A stretch of DNA of 64,000 nt from Symbiodinium natans (GCA_905221605.1 CAJNDS010000946.1:254077-318076), one strand, 5' to 3'; counted from the stretch's first letter, positions 50,850 to 63,598 are shown. The notes: a model not told the origin generated them from the sequence alone. Translations and numbers: made by a program.

Positions 50850-52285
50850 GTTAGAAAAAACGCATCACATTCACACTCTAAACGTGCGCCTTACGCGGAT
50901 GTAAGCATTGAAGGCAGTGTCTTCTGAGCCCACGCAATAGTTCCTCATGTGGAGCGCTTGCTGATGGTGCTTTTTTGAGTCTTTCTGGATAAGGTCCGGA
51001 CTTGACACGGAAGTCTTTCATTGTGCTCTCTTGTCCAAAGTTGCGCCTGCACGTGGAAGTGGCTGGAATATTATTACTGCATTAAAACACTTTGCACTTA
51101 GACCCGGACTCTGCATGGATCAGCTTCTGCAGATATTCTTGTTCAAGCGTTTGCGAAACCTTCTTGGCTGTGCCTTGTTGCCACCTGCACACTTTTGTAT
51201 GAATGGAAACGAACCTCGCGCTCACTACCGAATGATCAGCTCCTATTCAGAGGAGGGACCGAGCGCGATCGTCCTTCAACGCGATGGCCAGTTCTGGCCT
51301 TGCGGCTGACCCGAAGAACTAAGTGTCTTTAACGTGTCCGAGGCAGCATCTGAACGCGAGTAAGTTGTCAACGTTGTTTTCTGCCAACGCCCGTCATCAT
51401 TCAAAAACCCTGCCAGCGTGGCGTGACGTCGCTTCTATGCTGGACACGGGGCGCAAGCGAGCAGGGCCGGCAGAGCGAGTCAGGTTTCCCGACGGTGGAG
51501 AACTCCTCGGGCTCGGCCGCGCTTGCGGCCTCGAACCTGCCACTGGCATCGAGCGAGGATGTCCACCTGTTACGTCAACAACGCATCATCTGCCAGCCAG
51601 GTTGCCGATTGTGTTCCCCACGATGTGCGCCGAGCCCAGCGCCTAATCGTTTCAGAAGCAACGTGTTGTGTTCGTGCTGTTACGCTGTTCCTATGCAGAC
51701 CAGCGTCTCCTTGCAACTCGGGCCAGTGATGGGCTCAGGGTCAACCTTAACGAAGGCTTCGCATGATTGGCTGGCTTCTCGCACAGCCATTGCGAGTATA
51801 GGTTGAGTTTTTAAGTTGCTACCGCAATTTTCACAGGTAACTCCGCATCCTCATCGGCGAACCACGGGTACCGCGAGAAGCGATTCATGGTTTTGCCTCG
51901 GTCCAGATATTCGTTCTGATCGCGTCACGCAAGAACAAGTCACCTAATACCTGCTCGCTCTGTGCGCCCCACAGCGACTTTGGATACGAAGTAGTGAGGC
52001 GATTGAAAGCTCAAAGTATACTCGTCTAGCTCAAGCCGAAACTTAAGCGTTGGCTATATCTGCGTTCGCTTCATGATGCTGCGAGCATGCAACGACAACT
52101 TCTCTCGCACGGTTTCTCTTGGCTTCTTAAGTCTATTACAAGCGCTGTGGCATGGCAGCGTTTGCGGCTTCTTCCATGCATTTCTGCCTCGCGCGGCAAT
52201 CAGGCTTGCAGACTTTGTTCGGTCAGCGCATGCCTATTTGCCTGCAGCTGCGTGAAAGGGTAATCGACCACTTGCCTCCCGGACC
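50850..52285. other. Unique GC-balanced region, no gene recognised
   Basis: Several open frames of 60-130 codons on the plus strand (51031-51309, 51423-51806, 52073-52255), without recognisable motifs. No telomere-type repeats occur here, unlike either side. Confidence 0.4.
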
Positions 52286-52289
52286 TTAA

Positions 52290-52470
52290 TGCTAAACCCC
52301 AAATACTAGCCGTTCATTGACACGCACTCTAAAGCTCCCTGGTTGCCACTCCCCAGCGCCGCTCAGCTTAGGCGGAGGGCGAGGAGCCGTTTTCGCTTTT
52401 CAATTTTCGGGCTTAGCGCTACGGCGCTAGATGTTTTAGCATTTTTGTACGTTCTAAGTTGAGAATGGAC
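52290..52470 (+). repeat. Single degenerate copy of the 34.8-38.1 kb satellite
   Basis: Contains CCCTGGTTGCCACTCCCCAG, GGCGGAGGGCGAGGAGCCGT, TTTCAATTTTCGGGCTTAGC and GCTAGATGTTTTAGC, the same order and orientation as the variant units at 34.9 and 36.97 kb. It lies on the other side of the large element. Confidence 0.75.
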
Positions 52471-52859
52471 TCGGTGACCTTGTTGCGGTGGGCAACACAG
52501 CTTGACCCAAGCCACTTGACGTGACTGGACTATAAGTCAGGCCTGCCACCGTTTACTGCACGTTCTTTGGAGGCTACGATGCCTTTTTCCGCGTGCGCAG
52601 CCACTCTAGCCGAGCACAAACAGCCCGAGGATCGAGTCTGGATGTGTTTTCACATCGCACAGAGCTGCTTGAGTCTGGAATTTTTTACATCGCGCGCCAT
52701 GCGACAGCAGAGGCTACATGTGAAGTGTGATCGTGCAGCATACTTACTCTATGTGTGACATCGGTATGTTTAGCTTATATGAGACTTGGAAAGAGTGACG
52801 GTGGTGGAGCTAGATCTGCTGCGTCGCGATCCGAAACCCTGAAACCCCAACAGTTTCAA

Positions 52860-55500
52860 GCCTGAAACTGACGTCGTTTCACGACGCTCAGACGGTGTAC
52901 GTGCAGCGAGTAACGTCAACTATGGTCCCGTCTTTCGCACACTGTTTAAGGTTTAGGGCTTAGGCTTAGGGCTTAGGGCTTAAGGTGTATCGCTCAAGTA
53001 AGATTACCCGAAAAACGGGACCACACTCTTGAGTGTCCTACATTCGTAAGCTGTAACTGCACATCTGGCTGGTGCTTTAGGCTATAGAGTACAAGGACAC
53101 GGACGCCCAAACGAAGGGTTCAGAACACATGCAAAAATGCGACGCTCCTTTTTTTTATTTTATGTTGAGGGTTTTGGGTCTGAGCACCCTAAGAGGCTGT
53201 GTCCCAGAGGTGAAATGCCCGAGCCCATCGAAGCCTAGACAGCAGCTGTCCAGGGAAGCACCGGGCAGTTTCCGGTGTGAGTTTCGGGTTTAGGGAGTAG
53301 AGTTTTGCGTCCAAGTGAGGTTCTCAGAGGAACTCCTAAAACCTTGACTTCAGAGGTGTTACTAACTAAGGCTTTGAGCATGGGCGTAAACATACCATGA
53401 ATCCCTAAACCCTTAGTAGGCCCTATCAAGCATTATGCTGACGTCCTTCCATAGCGCTCAGTCGGTGTATGTGCTGCAAGTTACGTCAAATATGGTCCCA
53501 GGGTTTAAGGTTTAAGGCTTGGGCTTAGGGCTTTGGGCTTTGGGCTTAGGGCTTAGGGCTTAAAGCTTAGGGCTTAGGGCTTGGGGCTTAGGGCTTAGGG
53601 CTTAGGGCTTAGGGCGGGCTTCGGGCTTAGGGCTTGGGGCTCAGGGCTTAGGGTGCTTCAGGGTATAGAGTACAAGGACACGGACGCCCAAGTGAAGGGT
53701 TCAGAACACCTGCAAGAATTTGATGCAGTTTTTTTGAATGTTGAGGGTTTCGGGTCTGAGCACCGTAAACCCTGAACCCTAACAGGCTGTGTCCCAGGGT
53801 GAAACGCAGAGCCCATCGGGGCCTAGACAGCACTGGTGCAGGGAAGCACCGGGACAGTCTCCGCTGTGGGTTTGGTCCAAAGTGAGTTCTTCACAGGAAG
53901 CCCCTAAAACCCTGATCTCAGAGGTGTTACTAACCAGGGCTTTGAGCATGCGCCGTAAACGTACCATGAATCCCGAAACCCTTAGGCCCTATCAAGCATT
54001 ATGCTGACGTCCTTCCATAGCACTCAGTCTGTGTATGTGCAGCAAGTTACGTCAAATATGGCCCCGTCTTGGGCATAGGGTTTAAGGTTTAAGGCTTGGG
54101 CTTAGGGCTTGGGGCTTGGGGATTAAGGCTTAGGGCTTAGGGCTTTGGGCTTTGAGCTTAGGGCTTAAGGTTTGGAGCTTTGGGCTTAGGGCTTAGGGCT
54201 TGGGGCTAGGGCTTAGGGCTCAGGGCTTATAAGGCTTAGGGCTTAGGGTGCACCACCCCTAACGAGTAAGATTGCCCCAAAGGTATAGAGTACAAGGACA
54301 CGGACGCCCAAATGAAGGGTTCAGAGCACCTGCGAGAATCTGACGCAGTTTCTTTTTGAATGTTGGGTCTAAGCACCGTAAACCCTGAACCCTAACAGGC
54401 TGTGTCCCAGAGGTGAAACGCAGAGCCCATCGGGGCCTAGACAGGGAAGCACCGGGACAGTCTCCGGTGTGGGTTTGGCTCCAAAGTGATTTCTTCACAG
54501 GAAGCCCCTAAAACCCTGATCTCAAAGGTGTTACTAACCAGGGCTTTGAGCATGCGCCGTAAACATACCATGCATCCCGAAACCCTTAGGCCCTATCAAG
54601 CATTATGCTGACGTCCTTCCATAGTACTTAGTCGGTGTATGTGCAGCAAGTTACGTCAACCATGGTCGCGTCTTGGGCATAGGGTTTAAGGTTCAAGGCT
54701 TAAGGCTTAAAGCTTCAGGCTTCGGGCTTGAGCTTAGGGCTTAGGGCTTACGGCTTGGGGCTTAGGGCTGAGGGCTTATGGCTTAAAGCTTAGGGCTTAA
54801 AGCTAGGGCTTAGGGCTTAGGGCTTCGGGCTTCGGGCTTCGAGCTTCTAGGCCGTAGAGCTTAAGGCTTAGGGCTTAGGGCTCAGGGCTTAGGGCTTAGT
54901 CTTAGGGCTTAGGGCGCACCGCTCTGGCGAGTGTGATTGCTCGAAAAAACGGGGCCACACTCTTGAGTGTCCTACATTCGTAGGCTGTAACTGCATGTCT
55001 GGCTGATGGTGTTTTAGGCTATAGAGTACAAGGACACGGACGCCCAAACGAAGGGTTCAGAACACCTGCAAGAATTTGACGCTGCAAGAATTTGACGCAG
55101 TTTTTGTTTTTTGATGTTGAGGGTTTCGAGTCTAAGCACCGTAAACCCTGAACCCCAACAGGCTGTGTCCCAGAAGTGAAACGCAGAGCCCATCGGGGCC
55201 TAGACAGCAGGAGTCCAGGGAAGCACCGGACAGTTTCCGGGGGGTTTAGGGATTGGGGTTTGGCCCCAAAGTGAGTACTTCACAGGAAGCCCCCCAAAAC
55301 CCTGACCTCAGAGGTGTTACTAGGGCTTTGAGCATGGGCTATAAACATACCATGAATCCTGAAGCTCTATAGGCCTTAACAATTTCAAGCCTTGAGCTGA
55401 CGTCATTCCATATGTGCTCAGTCGGGTATGTGCACAAGGTACGTCTACTATGGTCCCGTCTTGGGTACAGGGTTTAAGGTTTAGGCCTCGGGCTTAGGGA
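52860..55500 (+). repeat. Higher-order tandem repeat (5 units, 560-790 bp) with GCTTAGG arrays
   Basis: Each unit contains a CTGACGTC...TTACGTCAA segment (starting near 52867, 53438, 54002, 54608, 55397), a GGGCTTA heptamer-like array of variable length, GAGTACAAGGACACGGACGC, AGGCTGTGTCCCAGAGGTGA and GGAAGCACCGG. Length differences come mainly from the array. ORFs here are repeat translations. Confidence 0.92.
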
Positions 55501-58190
55501 TAACAGGTATGACCTTTACACACCATGTGCTTCAACCCTTAAAGCCTAAACCCTTAACCTAAACTCACAAAGGGCCACCAGAATCCACAGGCTCCATGCG
55601 CCGACGAAGGAGGGCGTAGGGTTTTTGGGTTTAAGGTTCAGGGCTTCGGGTCTACTGCGGCGCCGGAAACGGCGAGGGCCCGCGATATAGTGACGACAGT
55701 GCTTCGAAGGATAAGACCACCCACCGCATTGCTCAGTATGAGCGCACTCATCACGCCTCGGTTGAGGGTTGAGGTTGTGTTCAAGGCTAAAGGATACAGG
55801 CTCAGGATTAAGGGTTAAGGCGGGGTTTATGATTCGGGGTTTTAAGACTTGCGGGCTAAGAGCTAAACCCCTCCACCGACGCTCTTCCCCAACGCCCAAC
55901 GCCACCACCTCTTCAGCCGTCTAGAAACCGTGAGCTCGGAATCCCTTGTAAAACCCTCAACCACTCGTCCGAGCCTGCTGTCTGCGGTGCGTCCACCACC
56001 CTGCCTGTAGGGTTGAGAGTTCCCTTTCAGCCCGGCCGTTTAGGTTTGGGGTTGGAGTTAGTTAAGAACTCCCTTTCAGCCCGGCCGCTGGCAACATCAC
56101 GAAATCACGAAGGCAAAGAACGCTTTCGTGAGCAACCTGACAGGCAATGGCTCACTTTGCCACACGAAGAACGACATCGCTGCAACGTCGCATGATAAAC
56201 AAAGCCTCCCCAAACGAACATAACTACAACCAAATGAAACCCGAAGCGCACATAAGTCGAAACACGGGTTGTCGGAAGCGATGCTGTATTGGATGCCATA
56301 GCGAACCTTGAGATCGGCAAGGAGTCTGTTCGGGGTTTCGGATTGAGGAAGATACGCTGAAACAAAAAACGGGTCTCTGATTTAACTTCTCTAAACGAAC
56401 CTAGAAAAAAAACTCCCGAAAACTTAACTTGCCACTGAGTCTCCTGAACTCTTTTGAAGCCTCTTTCGAAAGCCGCGAGCGGCACGGCTTGCAGGCCCAG
56501 TCGCCGCGACGAGCACGACGCCTCCTCCTTTTCACGTTACGCGTTTTAAAAAAACTTGGCCTTAACGTGCATGCCACATGACAAGACAGTACAGGAGAAG
56601 GTGAGCCGGTTTCCAGTATATCTAGGGCTTGGACGGCCCGCGCCACCCAGCCAAGTCTGCGTACTCCACCAGATGCACGGCAGTGAGGTGTGAATAGCAC
56701 TCGGTGCTGCAGAAGACGCATGCCTCAACTCACGTCGGCTTGCGATGGACAGAAGTACCCCGCAACCCCGATGATGCTCTTGGAAGAGAACCGATACATG
56801 CTTGTCCCAAGTTTCAGCCGTTTCTCTGCACGGTTCTACAACGAAGTCTTCATGACGTAGAAGCCGTCTTTGCTTAGGATTCCATGGCGAGGCTTTTTTA
56901 CCAAGCCTGTTTGGTTGCGAACTTCACCAACGTATCCTCAACACATGGAATAAAACCCTGAAGCATGCTGCCGGCTGGCTCCGCTCTCCTTGGCAGGATT
57001 GACGTCCGACTGCCGCCTTCGTTGGATATTTCTCAATGGCACGCACCCAGATAAAATCACACGCGAGACTTTGACGATGCGCGCATTATTGATCCCAATA
57101 CTATTAGACCGCTTCCTGCTTGACCCCAACATCCGAGGCTTGTATATAAAGCCGAGCCAGCGGAAAGCCTTTGCTGGAAGGACTCGTCTAGCATGTGACC
57201 GAGCTGCGTCGCTGATGTTGGCAAGCCGCACCAGCAGCAAAACGGCGCCGCTGCAAGCGTGTCTCAGTTCGGAAAACTTTTGTGTGAATTTCGTTTGAAG
57301 CTTGGGACGTGGGACATGCGGACCAAGGGCCTTCGGGACAAACTCCCAAATACATAAAGTGCTTGTCCCTGCGTCAAATTCTGCTCCTTGTAGTTGGGAG
57401 ATCAGGGGGCTCAGAGCACGCGTGGAACGCACAAGATCTCTACCATGCCCCTGCATGACAGACTTACCACTTCCCAGACAAACTGCGCCGCCGCAGCTGG
57501 CGCAGCCACTTTCGTGCCGCTTCAACCAGAGGAGGGCAGCCATGAGCTCTAAACTGGTATAAGCGGTTGCGGAAGTCAGGGTGGCCGTGCCGCTTCAAGA
57601 AGAGCAAGGCAGCCGCGAGCCCAAAACTGCTACAAGTAGAGGATGTCCTTCGAGGACTTAGCTTTTCAGGGTTTTGGGAACAGCGAAAGCTGACGCTGTG
57701 TGCGTGAAGTTGCAATCTATTTGCGACACGGCCAGTAACTGCCACTCTGAAGATTCAAGCTCACAGAAGGCCCCAGCCTTCTTAAGCTAAAGAGAACCAC
57801 AAAGAACCAAACAGAGGTAGTTACACAGCCCTGACACCACTTTTTTGCACTTGAAACATGTCTCTGAGCCGCTTCGAGTGATGGACTGCCGAAAGAGGGT
57901 ACACACATAGGCAGTGTCCACAAAATGTTTCTTACAGAGGGGAGCATCATGATACATCGGGCCTACTATCAACACGGGTTTAGGAAGGGCGCGCTTAGGG
58001 GCTTACGAGCTTAGGGGTTTCCGAAGGTGGTGCAGTTTAAGGCCCACAAGGCTTCTTAACGGTCTGCAGCCAACCGCGCGTCAAGTGTGAGAGTCAAGGG
58101 CCTTATAACTCGGAGCCCCGCGCAGCGGCCGATTTTTTGAGAGCACTTCAAGCAGGTTTACCCCGTGACTACACCTGACGCGGGACCCAC
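55500..58190. other. Mixed unique sequence, open frames unassigned
   Basis: Minus-strand frames 55546-55908, 56105-56485 and 56938-57543 (201 codons, containing SGAVLLLVRLANISDAARSH) are open but unrecognised. A 50-bp direct duplication occurs at 57520-57570 and 57569-57620 (TGCCGCTTCAAsnAGAG...GGCAGCC). Nearly free of telomere-type repeats between 56.1 and 57.95 kb. Confidence 0.4.
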
Positions 58191-58570
58191 AGCAAAGTGC
58201 TAGGCCTAGTCACTTCTGGACCTGCTGGAATAGGTCGAAGCAGCAGTTCCTCACATCCCTTCTGGGCCTTCTAGCGAAGGTTCCGGCAGCCGTTTGCGGG
58301 GCCTAATCACTTCTGGGCCTTCTGGAGAAGTGTTAGGCAGCAGTTTGAGAGGCCTACTCACTGCTGGGCCTTCCGGAGAAGTTTTAGGCAGCAGTTTGAG
58401 AGGCCTAATCACTCTGAGCCCTCCAGGGAAGGTTGAGGCAGCAGTTTGAGAAGCCTAATCACTTTTGGGCCTTCAGGCAACTGTTGGGACAGCAGTTTGA
58501 GAGGCCTAATCATTTCTGGGCCTTCTGAAGATGTTTGAGGCATCAATTTGAGAGGTCTACCCACTGCTTC
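58190..58570 (+). repeat. Tandem repeat of about 55 bp, 6-7 copies
   Basis: The unit contains GGCAGCAGTTTGAGAGGCCT, then AATCACTTCTGGGCCTTC. Copies begin near 58225, 58277, 58337, 58390, 58438, 58490 and 58541, with drift toward the ends. Confidence 0.9.
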
Positions 58571-58779
58571 TGCTTGCCACAGCGCAGGTGGCGGGCGCCC
58601 AAGTGGCCGGGCAGTGAGACTGCGGGCAAGGTGTCCAAGATGCCTGTCAATAGATGCGGCGTCCATTGTTTGGCATCCAGACACTTACAGATACTATGAT
58701 CACTCAACTGCCCCGCGCAGCGGCCGATTTTTGCGACTGCAAACCTGTCACAGAATGGGCAGTTTGCGCAAGACGATAC

Positions 58780-59000
58780 ACATCTCTGCTGCTCTCAGGT
58801 CCTGTGAGAGCCGATAGGCTCGTGATATCTCTCCGCCTTGCTCTCAGGTCCCGTAGGTCAATAAGCTTCAGGCTCGAGATCTCTCTCTCTGCTGCTCCCG
58901 GGTCCGGAGAGCCCATAGGCTTCAGGTTTGCGATTTAACTGCGTGCTGCTCCCAGGTCCCGTAGGCCCATAGGCTTCAGGTTCACGCTTTTACTTCATGC
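58780..59000 (+). repeat. Tandem repeat of about 65 bp, 3-4 copies
   Basis: The unit is built from CTGCTCCCAGGTCCCGTAGG and CCCATAGGCTTCAGGTT with a variable GATCTCTCTC-type segment. Confidence 0.8.
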
Positions 59001-59366
59001 CGGGTCCTGAAGCCCTCGCTCAGGTACTTAAGAACTTAGTTGTTTAGGAAGGACACGCTTAGGGGTTCAAGACCTTTGGGTTTTAGGAAGGGCACGCTCA
59101 GGGCCTAAGAGCTTCAGGGCTTAGCTTAAACCTAAGTCCTAAGGCGTAATTCTAAACCCTTAACTTAGGGCTTAGGGTTTAGGGCTTAGGGTTTAGAGTT
59201 TAGGGCCCATGTTTTTGGAGCACTTAAGTTGCTAAACTTGCTCAGGGCCTCAACCTCAGCCGATGAGGGGACTGTCAGGGGTTTAGGATTTTGGGCCAAA
59301 ACTCTAGGATCGTAAGGGTTTAACCCTTTGCTTCTGAAAGGGTTCTGAAGTACGGGTTTTATAGGG

Positions 59367-59485
59367 TATACTAGGAACCAGAGTAGGCCCTTATTCCTTT
59401 TTTAGGGCTCAGGTTCCCTTAAAACCCCCTTTATACCAAAAAGGGCATTCTTTTCTTTTCCTAGGTTACTCCTGTTTCTAGTATA
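59367..59485. mobile_element. Hairpin MITE, 119 bp
   Basis: The left end TATACTAGGAACCAGAGTA is inverted at the right end as TACTCCTGTTTCTAGTATA. The interior has AGGTTCCCTTAAAACCCCCT. It resembles the CCCTACTAGGAACCAGTAGG segment near 1780. Confidence 0.65.
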
Positions 59486-59589
59486 GAAGGGGTATGTGAG
59501 GGTCCCCCAATTAAGGGACCATGCAACTACTCTCAGACAAGATCAGCGCAGCTTGAGCCGTGCAGGAGAAGGTTCCTGGATCCATGGCC

Positions 59590-60200
59590 TGTATTCGTTA
59601 GGGTTTAAAGTTTAGGGTTTAGGGTTTAGGGTTTGCGGTTTAGGGTTTAGGGTTCGGTGTTTAGGGTTTAGGGTTTAGGGGGTTCTGTAACTGGTTTGCC
59701 ATGATGATCTGCTCTTTCATTCGCAAGAATTGAAGGCCCTAAACCCTAAACCCTAGACCCTAAACCCTAAGTGCTAAAGTTTTCGGCTCTATCCGAACGA
59801 CCCCTGGTGACCGAGAGATGTCATGAGAGCCGGGCAACCAGGCTTCATCTACCCTAAACCCTAAACACTAAACCCTAAATCTAGCAAGCCGCCCGAAAGG
59901 TATTCGGAGCGGAAACTTCACTTGAGGATGCCCAGTAGTACCCTTATCCCTTCATCAGGAGGTTTAGGGGTTTAGAGTTTAAGGTTTACCCTAAACACTA
60001 AACCCTAAACCCTAAACCCTAAACCCCTGGCGTGGAGGCAGATTCAGATTGGTCTACGGGTTCATAGTAGGAACTGAAAGAAGCAGGGACCTTACATCCC
60101 TCCAAAACAGCCCTTCAAGGGTTTAGGGTTTAGGGTTTAGGGTTCAAGGGTTTAGGGTTTAAGGGTTTAGGGTTTAGGGTTTAAGGACCTGATTCGGGTC
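59590..60200. repeat. Telomere-type blocks in both orientations
   Basis: TTTAGGG 59595-59680, CCCTAAA 59735-59772 and 59852-59880, CCCTAAA 59990-60027, TTTAGGG 60118-60185, with unique spacers of 50-100 bp like those that hold exons further left. No exon could be assigned. Confidence 0.85.
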
Positions 60201-60659
60201 TAGGGCGTGCTTAGGGGCTTACGAACTTAGAGGCGTAGGGCACGCTTACGAGCTTAAGAGGTCAGGGGTGTAGCAAGGGTACGTTAAGGGGTTTCAGAGC
60301 TAAGTATTTCTTCGATGCGGCATGATGCTCCGGGCAGCAAAGGCCCGTACTTTTGCTTAAACTTTTTTACGCTGCCGCGAGAAGAGAACTCCGCACGTTT
60401 GCTTACGATTCTTTTGCTGCCGTGGAAAGCAAAAGCTCAGCACCCGTACTTTTGCTGAGGACTTTTCTCGACTCGGCGGCAAACAAGGGCCAGGGAAAAA
60501 ACGTGGAAGCGGCAACACTCCTGGTTTGTGCTGGCAACACAAAAACGACAATTTCCAAATCCGCGAGAGTTTCGTCCAGCCCGAAGGCAAGATAAAATAG
60601 ATCAGGATTATATTTCTGCACCATTTTTTGGCAATGTATTCTGGAAAGACACTGCGTCG

Positions 60660-60780
60660 AACGCGTCTGCACAAAAAAGCGCCAAAAGCTCCAAAAAGCG
60701 CCAAAAGCGCCAAAAGCGCCAAAAGCACCAAAAGCACCAAAAAACTCCAAAAAGCGCCAAGAGCATCAAAAAGCGCTAAC
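60660..60780 (+). repeat. (AAAGCGCC)n-like tandem repeat
   Basis: About a dozen units of GCGCCAAAA / GCACCAAAA / GCTCCAAAAA. It yields KAPKSAKSAKSAKSTK on plus and poly(LLALLALFGAFG) on minus; both are repeat translations. Confidence 0.9.
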
Positions 60781-61099
60781 ATTGCTAAAAATCTTAAAAC
60801 TGTTAGTTTTAATTTGCAGGAAATGAATAATTGTAATAATTTAAACATGCTAGTAAATTTCAAGTTCTCAGAGGCCTCTGAAGGCAAAAAAGATATTTTC
60901 AAAATCGCTGGAAGTATTAAAATTATTAAAGTCATTAAAGTTATTGATTTTACTTTGCATGATATGAATAATTTTAATAAGCTTAATTTATTAATTTCAA
61001 TAGTTTATATAATTTGAATAATCTGAATTACTTAATTTCCCGGGAGCATCTCACGGCAGAGATTAGTGATTTTAAAAATCGCTGGGGGACAGGGAGGGT

Positions 61100-63480
61100 C
61101 CCCGCAAATAAAAATTGTTAAAATTAAAAAAATTTATTCAAAATATCAAAATTATTAAAACTATTAATTTCTGCCCTGAGAGGCTCCCGGAAAATTAAAA
61201 TTATTAAAACTATTAAAATTATTAATTTCTGCTCTGAGAGGCTCCCGGAAAATTAAAATTATTAAAATTATTAAAATTATTAAAATTATTAAAATTAGTA
61301 AAATTATTAAAATTATTAAAATTATTAATTTCTGCCCTGAGAGGCTCCCGGAAAATTAAAATTATTAAAATTATTAAAATTATTAAAATTATTAAAATTA
61401 AAATTATTAAAATTATTAAAATTATTAAAATTATTAATTTCTGCCCTGAGAGGCTCCCGGAAAATTAAAATTATTAAAATTATTTAAAATTATTAAAATT
61501 ATTAAAAATTATTAAGAGGCTCCCGGAAAATTAAAATTATTAAAATTATTAAAATTATTAAAATTATTAAAATTATTAAAATTATTAAAATTATTATTTT
61601 CTGCCCTGAGAGGCTCCCTGAAAATTAAAATTAGAAAAAATATTAAAATTATTAAAATTATTAATTTCTGCCCTGAGAGGCTCCCGGAAAATTAAAATTA
61701 TTAAAATTATTAAAATTATTAATTTCTGCCCTGAGAGGCTCCCGGAAAATTAAAATTATTAGAATTATTAAAAATTATTAATTTCTGCTCTGGGAGTCTC
61801 CCGGAAAATTAAAATTATTAAAATTATTAAAATTATTAAAATTATTAAAATTATTAAAATTGTTAAAATTATTATTTCTGCCCTGAGAGGCTCCCCGAAA
61901 ATTAAAATTATTAAAATTATTAAAATTATTAAAATTATTAAAATTATTAAAATTATTAAAATTATTAAAATAATTAAAATTATTAAAATTATTAAAATTA
62001 TTAAAATTATTAATTTCTGCCCTGAGGGGCTCCCGGAAAATTAAAATTATTAAAATTATTAAAATTATTAAAATTATTAAAATTATTAAAATTATTAAAA
62101 TTATTAAAATTATTAAAATTATTAAAATTATTAAAATTATTAAAATTATTAAAATTATTAAAATTAATATTTTCTGCCCTGAGAGGCTCCCTGAAAATTA
62201 AAATTAGAAAAAATATTAAAATTATTAAAATTATTGATTTCTGCCCTGAGAGGCTCCCCGAAAATTAAAATTATTAAAATTATTAAAATTATTAAAATTA
62301 TTATTTTCTGCCCTGAGAGGCTCCCGGAAAATTAAAATTATTAAAATTATTAAAAATTATTAAAATTATTAAAAACTATTAAAATTATTAAAAATATTAA
62401 AATTATTTATTTCTGCCAATTATTAAAATTATTAAAATTAATAATTTCTGCCCTGGGAGGCTCCCGGAAAATTAAAATTATTAAAATTATTAAAATTATT
62501 AAAATTATTAAAATTATTAAAATTATTAAAATTATTAAAATTATTAAAATTATTAAAATTATTAAAACTATTAAAATTATTAATTTCTGCCCTGAGAGGC
62601 TCCCGGAAAATTAAAATTATTGAAATTATTAAAATTATTAAAATAATTAAAATTATTAAAATTATTAAAATTATTAAAATTATTAAAATTATTAAAATTA
62701 TTAAAATTATTAATTTCTGCCCTGAGAGGCTCCCGGAAAATTAAAATTATTAAAATTATTAAAAATTATTAAAATTATTAAAATTATTAAAATTGCTAAA
62801 ATTAATAAAATTATGAAGCCATTAATAATTAAAATGTTAATAATTTTAATAATTTCAATAATTTTAATAATTTTAATAATTTTAATAATTTTAATAATTT
62901 GATTAATTTTAATAATTTTAATTTTCCGGGAGCCTCTCAGGGCAGAAATTAATAATTTTAATAATTTTAATAATTTTAATAATTTTAATAATTTTAATAA
63001 TTTTAATAATTTTAATAATTTTAATAATTTTAATAATTTTAATAATTTTAATAATTTTAATTTTCCGGGAGCCTCTCAGGGCAGAAATTAATAATTTTAA
63101 TAATTTTAATAATTTTAATAATTTTAATAATTTTAATAATTTTAATTTTCCGGGAGCCTCCCAGGGCAGAAATTATTAATTTTTATAATTTTAATAATTG
63201 GCAGAAATTGATAATTTTAATATTTTTAATAATTTTAATAATTTTAATTTTCCGGGAGCCTCTCAGGGCAGAAATTAATAATTTTAATAATTTTAATATT
63301 GTTAATAATTTTAATTTTCCGCGAGCCTCTCAGGGCAGAAATTAATAATTTTAATAATTTTAATATTGTTAATAATTTTAATTTTCCGGGAGCCTCTCAG
63401 GATTATTAAAAATATTAAAATTATTAAAATTATGAAAATTATTAAAATTATTAAATTATTAAAATTATTAATTTCTGCCA
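61100..63480. repeat. AT-rich (AAAATTATT)n minisatellite with a 22-bp GC box and internal inversion
   Basis: 9-bp AT units are interrupted about 20 times by TTCTGCCCTGAGAGGCTCCC followed by GGAAAATT. From 61140 to about 62815 the box is in that orientation; from about 62835 to 63400 it is reversed (TTTTCCGGGAGCCTCTCAGG); after 63403 the original orientation returns. Block lengths vary by 9-bp steps. Confidence 0.95.
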
Positions 63481-63504
63481 ACGTCCTTTTGAAATCCGAC
63501 CGTA

Positions 63505-63598
63505 GGGTCTATTTAGAAGCCGTGCTCTTCTAGGTTTATTACATTTAGGTATATGGACCTGTATTATAAATCACAAGCCCCAGCTTCTAAATAGACCC
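63505..63598. mobile_element. MITE with perfect 16-bp terminal inverted repeats
   Basis: GGGTCTATTTAGAAGC at 63505-63520 is exactly inverted at 63583-63598. A diverged half-copy lies at 34586-34640. In both places a poly-C/poly-G tract is adjacent. No clear target-site duplication. Confidence 0.75.

Noticed and set aside
59535-59600. Minus-strand island reading NLLLHGSS looks like a UTP13 N-terminal blade exon (relatives: NLLLYEA).
   Set aside because: No donor gives the phase needed for the 34.1-kb exon, and the match is only a few residues long; left unassigned.
60403-60935. Minus-strand ORFs rich in LLALLALFGAFG look like membrane proteins.
   Set aside because: They are translations of the GCGCCAAAA tandem repeat.
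61100-63480. Regularly spaced 22-bp boxes suggest a CRISPR array.
   Set aside because: Spacers are simple AT repeats rather than unique sequence, and the context is eukaryotic.
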